A stretch of 64,000 bases of DNA from Bradyrhizobium diazoefficiens. GTDB lineage: Bacteria; Pseudomonadota; Alphaproteobacteria; Rhizobiales; Xanthobacteraceae. Shown piece after piece: positions 44,603 through 54,036 of the stretch; positions within the stretch are counted from its first letter, which is position 1, and every line of letters starts with the position of its first letter. A model generated the notes under the pieces. The model worked only from the letters and a program-made list of their open reading frames with translations, made no database searches and was not told the DNA's origin. The stretch lies in NCBI RefSeq assembly GCF_018131185.1, contig NZ_JAFCJE010000002.1, forward strand, positions 186,001-250,000. The letters run 5' to 3'. Made by a program: the position numbers and the translations under genes.

Positions 44603-44863
44603 CTATTTCCCGGAGCGCTCGACCTTGTCCTTTTCCTTCTGGTTCATCTCACGAATCTTGGGATCCGGATTGTGCTGCCCGGTGGTCTGGGTGGTCGAGG
44701 CGGGCGGGGCGCTGGCATTGGGAAGCGAGTTCTGGTCCGGCGCGGTGGGGCGCGTCGCCGTGGTCGGCGGCGTCGTATTGCTCTGCGCGAATGCGCCGGA
44801 GGCCGTTAGAAGAAAGGCGCCCGACAGCAACGAGACTGCGAGCGCCCTGGAGATGTTGATCAT
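44603..44863 (-). CDS. Small secreted Pro/Thr-rich protein
   Basis: 86 residues: signal peptide (LAVSLLSGAFLLTASGAFA), then a low-complexity Thr/Pro/Ala/Asn region and a charged end (IREMNQKEKDKVERSGK). AGGAG ribosome site before the ATG at 44863. It lies just after the molybdenum enzyme operon on the same strand (54 bp), so it may be its last gene. Function unknown. Confidence 0.72.
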   Translation of the reverse strand: MINISRALAVSLLSGAFLLTASGAFAQSNTTPPTTATRPTAPDQNSLPNASAPPASTTQTTGQHNPDPKIREMNQKEKDKVERSGK

Positions 44864-44917
44864 CGATCTGCTCCTGTCAGATCGATGGAAACGGCGCGAG
44901 GCCGCTTCTGTTCCGTC

Positions 44918-47230
44918 TCACGCCTCCAGTTGCTTGCCGATCGGAAGCGAGCGGATACGTTTTCCCGTCGCGGCGAAGATCGCGTTGATCAGCGCCGGTG
45001 CGAATGGTGGCACGCCGGGCTCACCGACGCCGCTGGGCGGCGTGTCTGCCGCGGCCGGCACGATGTAGACGTTGGTCACCACGGGAGAGTCGTCCATCCT
45101 GACGACCTGGAAGTCGTCAAAGTTCTTCTGTTGGACCTTGCCGTCCTTGAAGGTGATCTCGCCGTATTTGGCGAGGCTCAGCCCCATGATCGCGGCGCCC
45201 TCGATCTGCGAGGCGATCCGCTCGGGGTTGACATAGGTACCGCAATCGATCGCCGTGTCGACTCGCGGCACCGTCAACTTGCCCTTGTCATCGACCGCGA
45301 CCTCGACGATGGTCGCGATGTAGCTGACGAAGCTGCGGTGCACGGCGATGCCGAGACCGTGGCCCTTCGGCACCTTCCGGCCCCACTCACCCTTCTCGGC
45401 CACCAACTCGACCACCTTGCGCAGACGCGCGGTATCGATCGGGTAGCTGTCCTGGGGCTCACCGTAGTTCCAGAGATCCTTCACCTCGGGTTTGACGATA
45501 CGCGGGCTGCCAATCAGGGCGAGGAGTGTCTCCTTCTGGTCGCGGCCGGTCGCCTGCGCGATCTCGCCGACCATCGATTGCACCGCGAAGGCGCGCGGGA
45601 TGTTCGAGACCGAGCGGAACCAGCCGATGCGGGTGAACGCCGCAGCTTCCGGATTCTCGCAGGAGATGTTGGCGATCTCGAACGGCATGTCGACGAGGCC
45701 CATACCGATCTCGAAGGGCGCCTGGTGTACGGTCCCGGCAGCGAACGTCGAGGCGATGCTGGGGGCCACGCTGCGATGGCGCCAGGCGATCACCTTGCCG
45801 CTCTTGTCCAGACCTGCCTCGATCCGCTCGACCGAGACCGTATGCAGGAAGCCGTTATGGAGGTCGTCCTCGCGCGTCCACTGCACCTTCACCGGTGCTC
45901 CGAGCTCTTTCGAGAGCAGCGCGGCCTCGATCGCAAAGTCGCATTTCGACTTGCGCCCGAATCCGCCACCCAGCAGCGTGACGTTGACCGTCACGTTGGC
46001 CTCCGGAATGCCCAGCGTCTTGGCGACGTCCTCGCGAGTCCCGCCGGGGCTTTGCACCGGCGCCCAGATTTCCGCCTTGTCGCCCTTGACGTCGGCGACT
46101 GCGACCGGCGGCTCCATGGCGACGTGGGCGAGATGGGGAAGATAGTATTCGCCGACAATCACCTTGTCGGCGCTCTTCAAGGCGGCGTCCGCATCGCCCT
46201 CCTTGCGCAAGACGAGGCCGGGCTTGCGCGAGGCCTCCTCGAGCTCCTTGCGATAGGCGACCGAGTCGTATTTGCCGTTGGGACCGTCGTCCCAAGTCAG
46301 CTTCAGCGCATCGCGGCCCTTGATCGCCGCGCCGGTGTTGCGCGCGATCACGGCGACGCCGCCGAGCGGTTGGAACTTGGACGGCCACGGCCAGCCGCGC
46401 ACCTGCATCACCCTCTCGACGCCGGGCACTTTCAGTGCCGCCTCCGGCTCGAACTTGACCAGCTTGCCGCCGGTTACAGGCGGGCGGGCGATCACGGCAT
46501 ATTTCATGCCGGGCAGCCGCACGTCGGCGCCGTAATGCGCCTTGCCGGTGGTGATGTCGTGGAGATCGACGATGCCGATCTGGCCCTTGCCGAGATAGCG
46601 GAAGTTCTTGGGGTCCTTCAGCTTGAGGCCCTCGATGCTGGGCACCGATTCCTTGGCTGCGTCGGCAGCCAGCTCGCCGAAGCCGAGCTTACGCCCGCTG
46701 GCGCTGTGGACGACCTCGTGATTGACGGCCTTGACCTCGGTCGCCGGTACGCCCCAGCGCTTCGCAGCCGCCTGCTCCAGCATGGTGCGGGCAGAGGCGC
46801 CGATCTGCCGCATCGGGATCAGATAGTGCCGCGTGCTGCGCGAGCCGTCGGTGTCCTGATTGCCGAACTTGACCTCATCGCCGTGGGCCTGCTGAACCTT
46901 GACCTTGGACCAGTCGGCTTCCATCTCCTCGGCCACGATCAGCGGCAGGCTGGTGCGCACGCCGGTGCCCATTTCCGAACGATGCCCGACGATGGTCACG
47001 ATGCCGTCCGGGGCGACCGAAACGAATACGCGCGGATCGACCACGACGCCGTGCGGCATCTTTCCCGCACCGGTCTCATAGGCAAGCGCCTGGCGCGACA
47101 TCACGGGGGCTGCGAGCACGAAGCCGCCGGTGATGCCGAGACCCTTCAGGATGCTGCGGCGCGAGACCTTCTCGACCCTGATGTTCTTTTCGAAGCCGCG
47201 AAGCTTGCTGGGGTTGTCGATGAAGTTCAT
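44918..47230 (-). CDS. Periplasmic molybdenum hydroxylase large subunit (isoquinoline oxidoreductase/aldehyde dehydrogenase type)
   Basis: 770 residues. Twin-Arg signal VSRRSILKGLGITGGFVLAA near 22 directs the folded cofactor-loaded enzyme to the periplasm. CoxL-superfamily motifs: GHRSEMGTGVRTSLPLIVAEE near 82, LLGGGFGRKSKCDFAIEAA near 420 and GVGEPGVPPFAPAL near 735 with the catalytic Glu. This is the two-subunit IorAB-like class that uses a c-type cytochrome instead of FAD. It lies between two quinoprotein alcohol dehydrogenase loci, so oxidation of the aldehydes they release is a sensible guess. Actual substrate not shown by sequence. Confidence 0.9.
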   Translation of the reverse strand: MNFIDNPSKLRGFEKNIRVEKVSRRSILKGLGITGGFVLAAPVMSRQALAYETGAGKMPHGVVVDPRVFVSVAPDGIVTIVGHRSEMGTGVRTSLPLIVAEEMEADWSKVKVQQAHGDEVKFGNQDTDGSRSTRHYLIPMRQIGASARTMLEQAAAKRWGVPATEVKAVNHEVVHSASGRKLGFGELAADAAKESVPSIEGLKLKDPKNFRYLGKGQIGIVDLHDITTGKAHYGADVRLPGMKYAVIARPPVTGGKLVKFEPEAALKVPGVERVMQVRGWPWPSKFQPLGGVAVIARNTGAAIKGRDALKLTWDDGPNGKYDSVAYRKELEEASRKPGLVLRKEGDADAALKSADKVIVGEYYLPHLAHVAMEPPVAVADVKGDKAEIWAPVQSPGGTREDVAKTLGIPEANVTVNVTLLGGGFGRKSKCDFAIEAALLSKELGAPVKVQWTREDDLHNGFLHTVSVERIEAGLDKSGKVIAWRHRSVAPSIASTFAAGTVHQAPFEIGMGLVDMPFEIANISCENPEAAAFTRIGWFRSVSNIPRAFAVQSMVGEIAQATGRDQKETLLALIGSPRIVKPEVKDLWNYGEPQDSYPIDTARLRKVVELVAEKGEWGRKVPKGHGLGIAVHRSFVSYIATIVEVAVDDKGKLTVPRVDTAIDCGTYVNPERIASQIEGAAIMGLSLAKYGEITFKDGKVQQKNFDDFQVVRMDDSPVVTNVYIVPAAADTPPSGVGEPGVPPFAPALINAIFAATGKRIRSLPIGKQLEA

Positions 47231-47231
47231 G

Positions 47232-47684
47232 TCACACTCCCGTCGATGCGAGATGGACGGCGTTCTCGATGCGCTGGTAGCAGCCGCAACGGCAGATGTT
47301 GCCGGCCATCCCTTCGCGGATCTGGTCGTGCGAAGGTTTCGGGTTGTCCATCAGGAGGGCTGCCGCCTGCATGATCTGGCCGGCCTGGCAGAAGCCGCAT
47401 TGCGGCACGTTGACCTGCCGCCAGGCTTTCTGCACCGGATGATCGCCGGTCGGATGCAGCCCTTCGATCGTGGTGATCTCACGCCCGGCGACGTCGTTGA
47501 CCGACGTGATGCAGGCGCGCACCGCCTGCTTGTCGACGATGACGGTGCAGGCGCCGCACAGGGCCTGGCCGCAGCCGTATTTGGTGCCGGTCAACCCGGC
47601 CTCGTCGCGCAGGAACCAGAGTAGCGGGAGATCCGGGTCGCCGTCCCAGCTCTGTTCCTGGCCGTTGATCTTCACCTTGATCAT
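47232..47684 (-). CDS. Molybdenum hydroxylase 2Fe-2S subunit (IorA-like)
   Basis: 150 residues from the ATG at 47684, preferred over one two codons earlier because of its spacing from GAGGG. Two 2Fe-2S sites: YGCGQALCGACTV near 39-50 with a later Cys (VRACI), and CGFCQAGQ with ICRCGCYQRI near 100-140. No signal of its own: it is expected to be carried through Tat with the large subunit. The large-subunit gene begins 1 bp after its stop. No FAD subunit is encoded, consistent with cytochrome as electron acceptor. Confidence 0.92.
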   Translation of the reverse strand: MIKVKINGQEQSWDGDPDLPLLWFLRDEAGLTGTKYGCGQALCGACTVIVDKQAVRACITSVNDVAGREITTIEGLHPTGDHPVQKAWRQVNVPQCGFCQAGQIMQAAALLMDNPKPSHDQIREGMAGNICRCGCYQRIENAVHLASTGV

Positions 47685-48038
47685 GATCATCCCTCACTCT
47701 TCATAAGTATGCCAAATTTAGAACTGGCCGACGCCAGTCGGCGCAATGCCAGTTGCGTCGTCTCGTCACATTCCGGCCCACGATCCGGCACGGGCAGATC
47801 CCGGCACGAGGCAGGAACGCGAATCTCGATGTTCAGATGTGTGTTCGATACCTCCCGTTTTTGTTCTTAATTGATTGTATTTCGCGCGGCATCGTGACGA
47901 CGCGATCGTAACAGAGATCGCGCCGTCCCGGCGTTCACAGCCGGGTGTTCTCAGCGGGAAAAGATTGCATCGATGATTTGTCAAAAGCAGGGCGCGTGAT
48001 CGCGCCGCTCGTTCGCGCTCGTCGCAGCCAGGGGGACG
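47685..48038. other. Promoter region of the periplasmic molybdenum enzyme operon
   Basis: 354 bp, AT-rich at about 47840-47885 (CCCGTTTTTGTTCTTAATTG), the likeliest promoter position for the leftward operon. No gene or repeat seen. Confidence 0.4.
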
Positions 48039-48077
48039 AAAAAAGCTTCGTCCGCCAGAAGATTGCGCGGACGAAGC
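48039..48077 (-). terminator. Intrinsic terminator of the xoxF-xoxG-adhC-gfa operon
   Basis: On the minus strand GCTTCGTCCGC (48077-48067) pairs perfectly with GCGGACGAAGC (48055-48045) over an 11-nt loop. Six T residues (48044-48039) follow. This is a textbook terminator about 240 bp after the gfa stop. The 238 bp between show no gene that I can support. Confidence 0.9.
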
Positions 48078-48315
48078 AGGATGCCTCAGTCGAGGGAGGG
48101 AGAAACGCAGGGCCGGGTCTTCAAGACGGAAGGTGGCGGCGCTGCGCAGTCATTCAGAAGACCAGGACTGAGGGAGCTCGTCACCCTCGTATACGCGCAA
48201 GTTGCGGAGGCGGCGGCATCGCTGCAATCGCCCCCGAGGCCGGGGCCCGTCCGGTTCGCTGGCTCTGGTCGAGGCCGGCGATCGGACGGGGTCGGCGAAC
48301 GTCAGGCAGCCTTGC

Positions 48316-48879
48316 TCAGGCGGCTTTGGCCTTGGCGACGTGGGTCGCGATCGCATCCATGAGCGCTGGTGACAGGCAATCATAGGGCTCGAGCCCGATT
48401 TCCTTCAGCCGCGAACGGATGCCCGTCATCTGCTCCGGCTTCACGCCGGCTTCGATCACCGAGGAGACGAAGGCGGCGAATTGTGGCGCCTGCGAGCCCT
48501 GTTCCTGGAACAGCTCGGGATGGATGAAGTCGAGGCCGTAGAACGGATGGCCCGTGTTCTCGATGCGGCCATACATGTGCGTGCCGCATGCCTTGCACGC
48601 GTGGCGCTGGATCACCGCGGAGGCATCGACAACCTGGAGCTTGTCGCCGTTCTCGAGCACCGTGACGTTCTGGCGCGGCACCACGGCGACGACGGAGAAC
48701 GTCGCGCCCTGCGGCTTCCAGCACTTGGTGCAGCCGCAGGCGTGGTTATGCGCGACGTCGCCCTTGATGCCGACCTTGACTTGGTGGTCCTTGCATTTGC
48801 AGACCAGCGTGCCGCCGGCGAAGCTGCCGCTGCCCTGTTTGAGGCCATTGTCGATCGAGGGATGGAGTGCAACAGTCAT
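48316..48879 (-). CDS. gfa: S-(hydroxymethyl)glutathione synthase (formaldehyde-activating enzyme)
   Basis: 187 residues from the ATG at 48879 with a strong AAGGAGGATC site. Gfa family (CENP-V/GFA zinc fold): [12 protein letters not shown] near 26, [10 protein letters not shown] near 48 and [16 protein letters not shown] near 92 provide the paired zinc-binding Cys. It speeds condensation of formaldehyde with glutathione to give the substrate of the class III alcohol dehydrogenase encoded just upstream. Last gene of the xox operon, so formaldehyde made by methanol oxidation is handled by the glutathione route. Confidence 0.93.
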   Translation of the reverse strand: MTVALHPSIDNGLKQGSGSFAGGTLVCKCKDHQVKVGIKGDVAHNHACGCTKCWKPQGATFSVVAVVPRQNVTVLENGDKLQVVDASAVIQRHACKACGTHMYGRIENTGHPFYGLDFIHPELFQEQGSQAPQFAAFVSSVIEAGVKPEQMTGIRSRLKEIGLEPYDCLSPALMDAIATHVAKAKAA

Positions 48880-48913
48880 GGGTCGATCCTCCTTGGGGGG
48901 TGACGCTTTCGAG

Positions 48914-50023
48914 CTAGAACACGACGACTGAACGGATGGATTTGCCCTCGTGCATGAGGTCAAAGCCCTTGTTGATCTCCTCGAGCTTGAGCACGTGGGT
49001 GATCATCGGATCGATCTGGATCTTTCCGTTCATGTACCAGTCGACGATCTTCGGCACGTCGGTGCGGCCGCGCGCGCCGCCGAAGGCGGTGCCGCGCCAG
49101 TTGCGTCCGGTGACGAGCTGGAACGGGCGGGTGGCGATCTCCTTGCCAGACTCGGCAACGCCGATGATGACCGAGGTGCCCCAGCCGCGATGGCAGGCTT
49201 CCAGCGCCTGGCGCATCACCGTGGTGTTGCCCGTGCAATCGAAAGTGTAGTCGGCACCGCCGTCGGTGAGGCCGACGAGATGCTGGACGATGTCGCCGGT
49301 GACCTTCTTGGGGTTGACGAATTCGGTCATGCCGAACCTGCGGCCCCAATCCTCCTTGGCGTCGTTGATGTCGACGCCGATGATCTTGTCGGCGCCGGCC
49401 ATCTTGGCGCCCTGGATCACGTTGAGGCCGATGCCGCCGAGGCCGAACACGACCACGTTGGAGCCCGGCGTGACCTTCGCGGTGTTGACGACGGCGCCGA
49501 CGCCCGTGGTGACGCCACAGCCGATGTAGCAGCTCTTGTCGAAGGGGGCGTCCTCGCGGATCTTGGCGACCGCGATCTCCGGCAGCACGGTGAAGTTCGA
49601 GAAGGTCGAGCAGCCCATGTAGTGGTAGACCGGCTTGCCCTTGTAGGAAAAGCGGCTGGTGCCGTCGGGCATCACGCCCTTGCCTTGCGTCGCGCGGATC
49701 GCGGTGCAGAGATTGGTCTTCTGGCTGAGGCAGCTTTTGCACTGCCGGCATTCCGGCGTGTAGAGCGGGATGACGTGGTCGCCCGGCTTCACCGAGCTCA
49801 CGCCGGGACCGATCTCGCGGATAATGCCTGCACCCTCATGTCCCAGGATCGACGGGAAGATTCCCTCGCTGTCGAACCCGTCGAGCGTATAGGCGTCGGT
49901 ATGGCAGATGCCCGTTGCCTTGATCTCGACCAGGACTTCGCCGGCCTTCGGTCCTTCCAGGTCGACCTCGACGATCTCGAGCGGCTTCTTGGCTTCGAAA
50001 GCAACGGCGGCACGTGTCTTCAT
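48914..50023 (-). CDS. adhC: S-(hydroxymethyl)glutathione dehydrogenase / class III alcohol dehydrogenase
   Basis: 369 residues, the standard length. Catalytic zinc ligands lie in [14 protein letters not shown] (Cys near 38) and LGHEGAGII (His and Glu near 60) plus YIGCGVTTG (Cys near 167). The structural zinc has [15 protein letters not shown] near 92-106. The NAD fold is [19 protein letters not shown]. It oxidises hydroxymethylglutathione to formylglutathione. GAGGAG ribosome site. Third gene of the xoxF operon; the formylglutathione hydrolase is not in this window. Confidence 0.95.
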   Translation of the reverse strand: MKTRAAVAFEAKKPLEIVEVDLEGPKAGEVLVEIKATGICHTDAYTLDGFDSEGIFPSILGHEGAGIIREIGPGVSSVKPGDHVIPLYTPECRQCKSCLSQKTNLCTAIRATQGKGVMPDGTSRFSYKGKPVYHYMGCSTFSNFTVLPEIAVAKIREDAPFDKSCYIGCGVTTGVGAVVNTAKVTPGSNVVVFGLGGIGLNVIQGAKMAGADKIIGVDINDAKEDWGRRFGMTEFVNPKKVTGDIVQHLVGLTDGGADYTFDCTGNTTVMRQALEACHRGWGTSVIIGVAESGKEIATRPFQLVTGRNWRGTAFGGARGRTDVPKIVDWYMNGKIQIDPMITHVLKLEEINKGFDLMHEGKSIRSVVVF

Positions 50024-50083
50024 CGTAAGCTCCTCAAATTCTCATAGGACGCCAGGACGTCGTCTCGGCAATCCCGGCAACGT

Positions 50084-50614
50084 TCACTTATTGCCCATGC
50101 AGGCGTCTTCCGCCTTGGTGTACTCCGGTGTCTTGTCTTCCTTCTTGGCGGGACGCTGCCGGCCCCAAGCTTCGGTGGAGCGGGCGCGCAGATAGACGTA
50201 GAGATCGTCCATGTAGCAGGCGACGTTCGGGTTGTCGCCGAAGGCAGGCATGACGTTCTCCTGCGCGGTCGAGATGTTCTTGCGACCGGAGGCGATTACG
50301 CCGATGAAGTCGCCATAGCTCATCGACTTGACGGAATCCTTGAGCGCCGGCGCGTAGGTCGAGCCCATGCCGTCGGGGCCATGGCAGACATGGCAGTCGG
50401 AGTGATAGCGGCGGTATCCGGAATAGGTGAACCAGTCCACGGTGCCGTCGGCCGAAATCTTGTAGGTCGGTGTTCCTTCCTTATCGAGCCACTTTCCGTC
50501 GTCTTCCTTCTTCACGGCGGTCGGGTCGCCCGGACCGTCCGCGACCGCAAATCCTCCGGACGCAACCAGAATCGTCGCAGCAATGACAGAGCAGATTTTA
50601 CGCAAGAGATTCAT
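50084..50614 (-). CDS. xoxG: Cytochrome c XoxG (electron acceptor of XoxF)
   Basis: 176 residues with a signal peptide (KICSVIAATILVASGGFAVA). Single haem motif CHVCH near residue 83 and probable Met ligand in NVMPAFGDNP near 134. Its size and position directly after xoxF match cytochrome cL/XoxG, which takes electrons from the quinoprotein in the periplasm. GAGG lies directly against the ATG, so the true start may be the in-frame TTG three codons later. A strong hairpin in the 71-bp gap after xoxF may set its expression relative to xoxF. Confidence 0.9.
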   Translation of the reverse strand: MNLLRKICSVIAATILVASGGFAVADGPGDPTAVKKEDDGKWLDKEGTPTYKISADGTVDWFTYSGYRRYHSDCHVCHGPDGMGSTYAPALKDSVKSMSYGDFIGVIASGRKNISTAQENVMPAFGDNPNVACYMDDLYVYLRARSTEAWGRQRPAKKEDKTPEYTKAEDACMGNK

Positions 50615-50640
50615 CCTCGAAGGAGCCCGGGGGGACGAGC

Positions 50641-50667
50641 CGGCGCGTGGAGTTAATCCACGCGCCG
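50641..50667 (-). other. Perfect hairpin between xoxF and xoxG
   Basis: CGGCGCGTGG (50641-50650) and CCACGCGCCG (50658-50667) form a 10-bp perfect stem with a 7-nt loop. No T-tract follows on the minus strand, so it looks like a partial terminator or an mRNA-stabilising structure protecting the xoxF message. Confidence 0.7.
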
Positions 50668-50685
50668 GAGCGATGCTGATGGGGC

Positions 50686-52494
50686 CTAGTTGTTCGGCAG
50701 CGAGAACACGGTCAGCGTACCGCCGAGTGCCGTGTAGTTGCTGAGAGCCGCATAGCCACCGACTGCGCCGAGACCTGCGGTCGGATCGGTCAGACCCGCC
50801 GCCAGACCGATGCCGGCCCAGCCGCCGACGCCGGAGAGTACTGCGACATACTGCTTGCCGCCGTTCTCATAGGTCGTGACGTTGCCGATGATGCCGGAGG
50901 GAGTCTTGAACTTGTAGAGCTCCTTGCCGGTCTTGGCGTCGACCGCCTTCAGGTAGCCTTCGAGCGTGCCGTAGAACACCACGCCACCGGCGGTAGCGAG
51001 CGCACCCGACCAGACCGAGAACTGCTCCTTGTTCGACCAGACGATCTTGCCGGTCTTGCCGTCCCAGGCGATGAAGTTGCCCATGTGGGTTTCACCCTGC
51101 GGCGGATACATCGAGAGCGTCGCACCCACATAGGGCTGGCCCGCGGTGTAGCTCACCTTGAACGGCTCGTAGTCCATGCAGACGTGGTTGGTCGGAACGT
51201 AGAACAGCTGCGTGTCCGGCGAGTAGGCCGCCGGCTGCTCGTCCTTGGTGCCGAGCGCGGCCGGGCAGATGCCCTTCGTGTTCTTGTCCTCTCCGCCAGC
51301 TTCCGTCGAGTACTGGGTGACCACCTTCGGACGGCCGTAGGTCGGGGAGTTCTTGTCCATGTCGACGCCAGAGGTCCAGTTCACCTTCGGATCGTACTTT
51401 TCGGCGACCAGCAGTTCGCCCGTCGCGCGGTCCATGGTGTAGGCGAGGCCGTTTCGGTCGAAATGCGTCAGCAGCTTGCGCGGCTGGCCGTTGATCGACT
51501 GATCCGAGAGGATCATTTCGTTGACGCCGTCATAGTCCCATTCGTCATGAGGCGTCATCTGGTAGACCCACTTGGCCATTCCGGTGTCCGGATTGCGCGC
51601 GAAGATCGTCATTGACCATTTGTTGTCGCCAGGACGCTGCTTGGGATTCCAGGTCGAGGGATTGCCCGATCCGTAATAGACAAGGTTCAGCTCCGGATCG
51701 TAGGAGATCCAGCCCCAGGTGGCGCCGCCGCCGATCTTCCACTGATCGCCTTGCCAGGTCTTGAGGCTCGAGTCCTTGCCGATGGGCTTACCGAGCGCAG
51801 TGGTCTTCTCGGGGTCGACCAGGATCTGGTCATCCGGGCCTCCCGAGTATCCGCGCCAGACCTGCTTGCCGGTCTTGATGTCGTAGGCGGTCATATGGGC
51901 CTGAACGCCGAACTCGCCGCCGGAGATGCCGACCAGCACCTTGTCCTTTACGACCAGCGCTGCCGATGTGCCGGTCTCGCCTTTGCCGGGATCGCCGTTC
52001 TTGGCGGACCATGCAACCTGACCAGTCTTGGCATCGAGCGCGACGAGGGTGGTGTCGGCCTGATGCAGGAAGATCTTGCCGTCGCCGTAGGCCAGGCCAC
52101 GGTTAACGGTGTCGCAGCACATCACCGGAATGACGTTCGGATCCTGCTTCGGCTCGTACTTCCAGATGATCTTGTTCTCCTGCGAAAGGTCAAGAGCGTA
52201 GACCTTGTTCGGGAACGGCGTATGGACGTACATGATGTTGCCGATGATCAGCGGACCGCCTTCGTGGCCGCGCAGCACGCCGGTGGAGAAGGTCCAGGCA
52301 ACCTGGAGCTTGCCTACGTTCTGTGCGGTGATCTGGTTGAGTTTGGAATAGCGGGTGTTGGCGTAGTCGCCCGCCGGCATTACCCAGTCTTTCGGGTTCT
52401 GCGACATCTTGATCAGCTCGTCATTGGCTGAGGCGCTCCCGACGGCGAGAGCCGCCGCTGAGCCAAGAAAGGTCGCCAGTAGCACCTTGCGCAT
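50686..52494 (-). CDS. xoxF: Lanthanide-dependent methanol dehydrogenase XoxF
   Basis: 602 residues from the ATG at 52494 (GGAGGAATAACT upstream); upstream in-frame codons are not protein-like. Signal peptide of about 23 residues. Key residues: vicinal Cys126-Cys127 ([13 protein letters not shown]), Glu194 (SGGEFGVQ), Asn278 ([10 protein letters not shown]), catalytic Asp320 and the lanthanide ligand Asp322 in [11 protein letters not shown]. The sequence follows XoxF5 closely. It oxidises methanol to formaldehyde (or formate) with PQQ and a light lanthanide in the periplasm. First gene of xoxF-xoxG-adhC-gfa and divergent from an AraC regulator. No mxaF is present in the window. Confidence 0.96.
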   Translation of the reverse strand: MRKVLLATFLGSAAALAVGSASANDELIKMSQNPKDWVMPAGDYANTRYSKLNQITAQNVGKLQVAWTFSTGVLRGHEGGPLIIGNIMYVHTPFPNKVYALDLSQENKIIWKYEPKQDPNVIPVMCCDTVNRGLAYGDGKIFLHQADTTLVALDAKTGQVAWSAKNGDPGKGETGTSAALVVKDKVLVGISGGEFGVQAHMTAYDIKTGKQVWRGYSGGPDDQILVDPEKTTALGKPIGKDSSLKTWQGDQWKIGGGATWGWISYDPELNLVYYGSGNPSTWNPKQRPGDNKWSMTIFARNPDTGMAKWVYQMTPHDEWDYDGVNEMILSDQSINGQPRKLLTHFDRNGLAYTMDRATGELLVAEKYDPKVNWTSGVDMDKNSPTYGRPKVVTQYSTEAGGEDKNTKGICPAALGTKDEQPAAYSPDTQLFYVPTNHVCMDYEPFKVSYTAGQPYVGATLSMYPPQGETHMGNFIAWDGKTGKIVWSNKEQFSVWSGALATAGGVVFYGTLEGYLKAVDAKTGKELYKFKTPSGIIGNVTTYENGGKQYVAVLSGVGGWAGIGLAAGLTDPTAGLGAVGGYAALSNYTALGGTLTVFSLPNN

Positions 52495-53006
52495 AGTTAT
52501 TCCTCCGTTGGTCTCGTTTATTGTTTCCGAAGCAATGCTCAATCGCCGGGCTTCTCGTCCGGCGTCTGCTCGTGCAGGGCGGTCACGATTGGGACCAGAA
52601 ACGATGCTGTGCTGTTTCCTCCTCGATGAGAGCCACGGGTCCACGTGCAGGAGCGGCCCGTTCTTGTTGTTCCTGCCACAATCCCTAACGGCTTCGCCAT
52701 CGGGAAACTTGCCCAAGAGAGAACCCGGTTTGCTCGACAGCGCACGGAGGGAAAGATTTTGATTTTGCAGTAGCGAATTCAGCGGCTTCCGCGCGGCATC
52801 CAGGCCGCTTCCAGCGATCAGGTTCCCCTTGACGGCGCTGCAACTAAGGCGGAGGATTACGTTTCTAGGGTGGCAATGGAACGATGGCGCTCGTGCCAAT
52901 AGACCGCTCAAATTCGAGGTAAACGTCACGCAATCATGGCTGAGGGCTCCGGCAGCGCTGGTCGCGATTCGCGTCGAATCTCCGGATCAAACCAGTGGCT
53001 GGATTA
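52495..53006. promoter_or_regulatory. Divergent xoxF / araC control region
   Basis: 512 bp. Contains the CCAAGAGAGAAC element at 52709-52733 shared with the pqqA leader, and GCTCGACAGC at 52732-52741, also in the pqqA leader. It also holds GCGCTGCAACT at 52835-52845, whose reverse complement occurs upstream of lanM. A GGGAAAC word lies at 52702-52708. The promoters cannot be placed exactly. Confidence 0.55.
52709..52733 (+). promoter_or_regulatory. Regulatory element shared with the pqqA upstream region
   Basis: This 25-bp stretch, core CCAAGAGAGAAC at 52713-52724, matches 59984-60008 at 20 of 25 positions. It lies 215 bp from the xoxF ATG and about 275 bp from the AraC ATG, oriented with the AraC gene. 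Candidate binding site for a common regulator. Confidence 0.5.
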
Positions 53007-53975
53007 ATGTCCGACACCATTCACACGCTCTCGACGACCGGTATGACGCCGAAGCGCCAGATCCAGAGCTGGATCGACGGGCTGACGAGCCTGTGTGGGC
53101 ATTTCGACGTCGACCCGCTGGAGGCGTCCTCGCTCGAAGGCCGCATCGACTACACGAGCGTCTCGCGCCTGAAGCTCTGCCAGATCGAGGTGAGCCAGCA
53201 TCGCATCGCGCACACGCTGGCACGCGCCAAGGCCAATGAACACCCCTACATCAAGATCCACTTCCAGACCTATGGCGTGTCCTATTTCGAGCAGGAAGGC
53301 CGCCACATCGAAATCAATCCCGGCGATATCATCGCCTATGACGTCTCCTGCCCGCATTCGATCATCAGCCCTGCCTTCACGCGCCACGACGTGGTGATCG
53401 TGCCGAAGGCGCTGCTGCGCGACCGCGGATTCCCGTCGCAGCGGATGCCCGCCTGCAAGCTGACGTCGAAGACGGGCACGGGGCGGATCGCCCACGAGTT
53501 CGTCCATGCCACGTTCGACGAGGCGGCCAAGCTGTCGGCGAACAGCGCGGTCGGCGTCGCTGATTCGCTGATCGACCTGCTATTGCTGCCATTGCGCGAA
53601 GCGGACACGATGTTCGACCGGGTCGGCCCCGAAGCGATGTATGTGCGCGCGCAATTCTTCATCCGCGAGCATCTGCGCGACCCGGATCTGTGCATCGACC
53701 AGATCTCCGCCGAGCTCGGCTGCTCCAAGCGCTATCTGCACATGCTGTTCTCGGAGCGTGGCACCACGGTGAGCGACTACATCTGGCAAGCGCGCTTGCA
53801 GAACTGCCGCCAGGAACTCGAGGCTCACGCCGGCAAGACCATCACCGACGTCGCGTTCTCCTGGGGCTTCTCCAGCTCATCGCATTTCAGCCGGGTGTTC
53901 AGGAAATACTTTGGCGTGGTGCCGTCCTCGATCCACAAGGCGCAGCAGGGCACGGCGAGTTCGGGCGAACACTAG
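53007..53975 (+). CDS. AraC-family regulator divergent from xoxF
   Basis: 322 residues from the ATG at 53007 (a GTG at 52995 is possible; neither has a good ribosome site). The N-terminal 210 residues resemble the AraC-binding-like effector domain: YIKIHFQTYGVSYFEQEGRHIEINPGDIIAYD. Two helix-turn-helix units follow: LCIDQISAELGCSKRYLHMLF and KTITDVAFSWGFSSSSHFSRVF, then KYFGVVPSS. It is the only regulator in the alcohol-oxidation island and is transcribed away from xoxF, so it is a strong candidate for sensing an alcohol, aldehyde or metal state and controlling xoxF. This role is inferred from position. Confidence 0.9.
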   Translation: MSDTIHTLSTTGMTPKRQIQSWIDGLTSLCGHFDVDPLEASSLEGRIDYTSVSRLKLCQIEVSQHRIAHTLARAKANEHPYIKIHFQTYGVSYFEQEGRHIEINPGDIIAYDVSCPHSIISPAFTRHDVVIVPKALLRDRGFPSQRMPACKLTSKTGTGRIAHEFVHATFDEAAKLSANSAVGVADSLIDLLLLPLREADTMFDRVGPEAMYVRAQFFIREHLRDPDLCIDQISAELGCSKRYLHMLFSERGTTVSDYIWQARLQNCRQELEAHAGKTITDVAFSWGFSSSSHFSRVFRKYFGVVPSSIHKAQQGTASSGEH

Positions 53976-54036
53976 CCGCTTTCCAGCGAACGCTCCACGC
54001 GAAGACCGTCGGACCGGTCGCGCGGACGGCGATGTT

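Noticed and set aside
44885..47374. Open frame of over 800 codons antisense to the molybdenum enzyme
   Set aside because: Shadow of the real genes; the sense strand shows Tat signal, cofactor motifs and operon structure.
47945..48385. Plus-strand frame of 146 codons overlapping the terminator and the end of gfa
   Set aside because: Runs through a perfect terminator hairpin and an established antisense gene; protein composition implausible.
52495..52929. N-terminal extension of XoxF to 52929
   Set aside because: The extension has no coding character; the ATG at 52494 has GGAGGA and begins a normal signal peptide.
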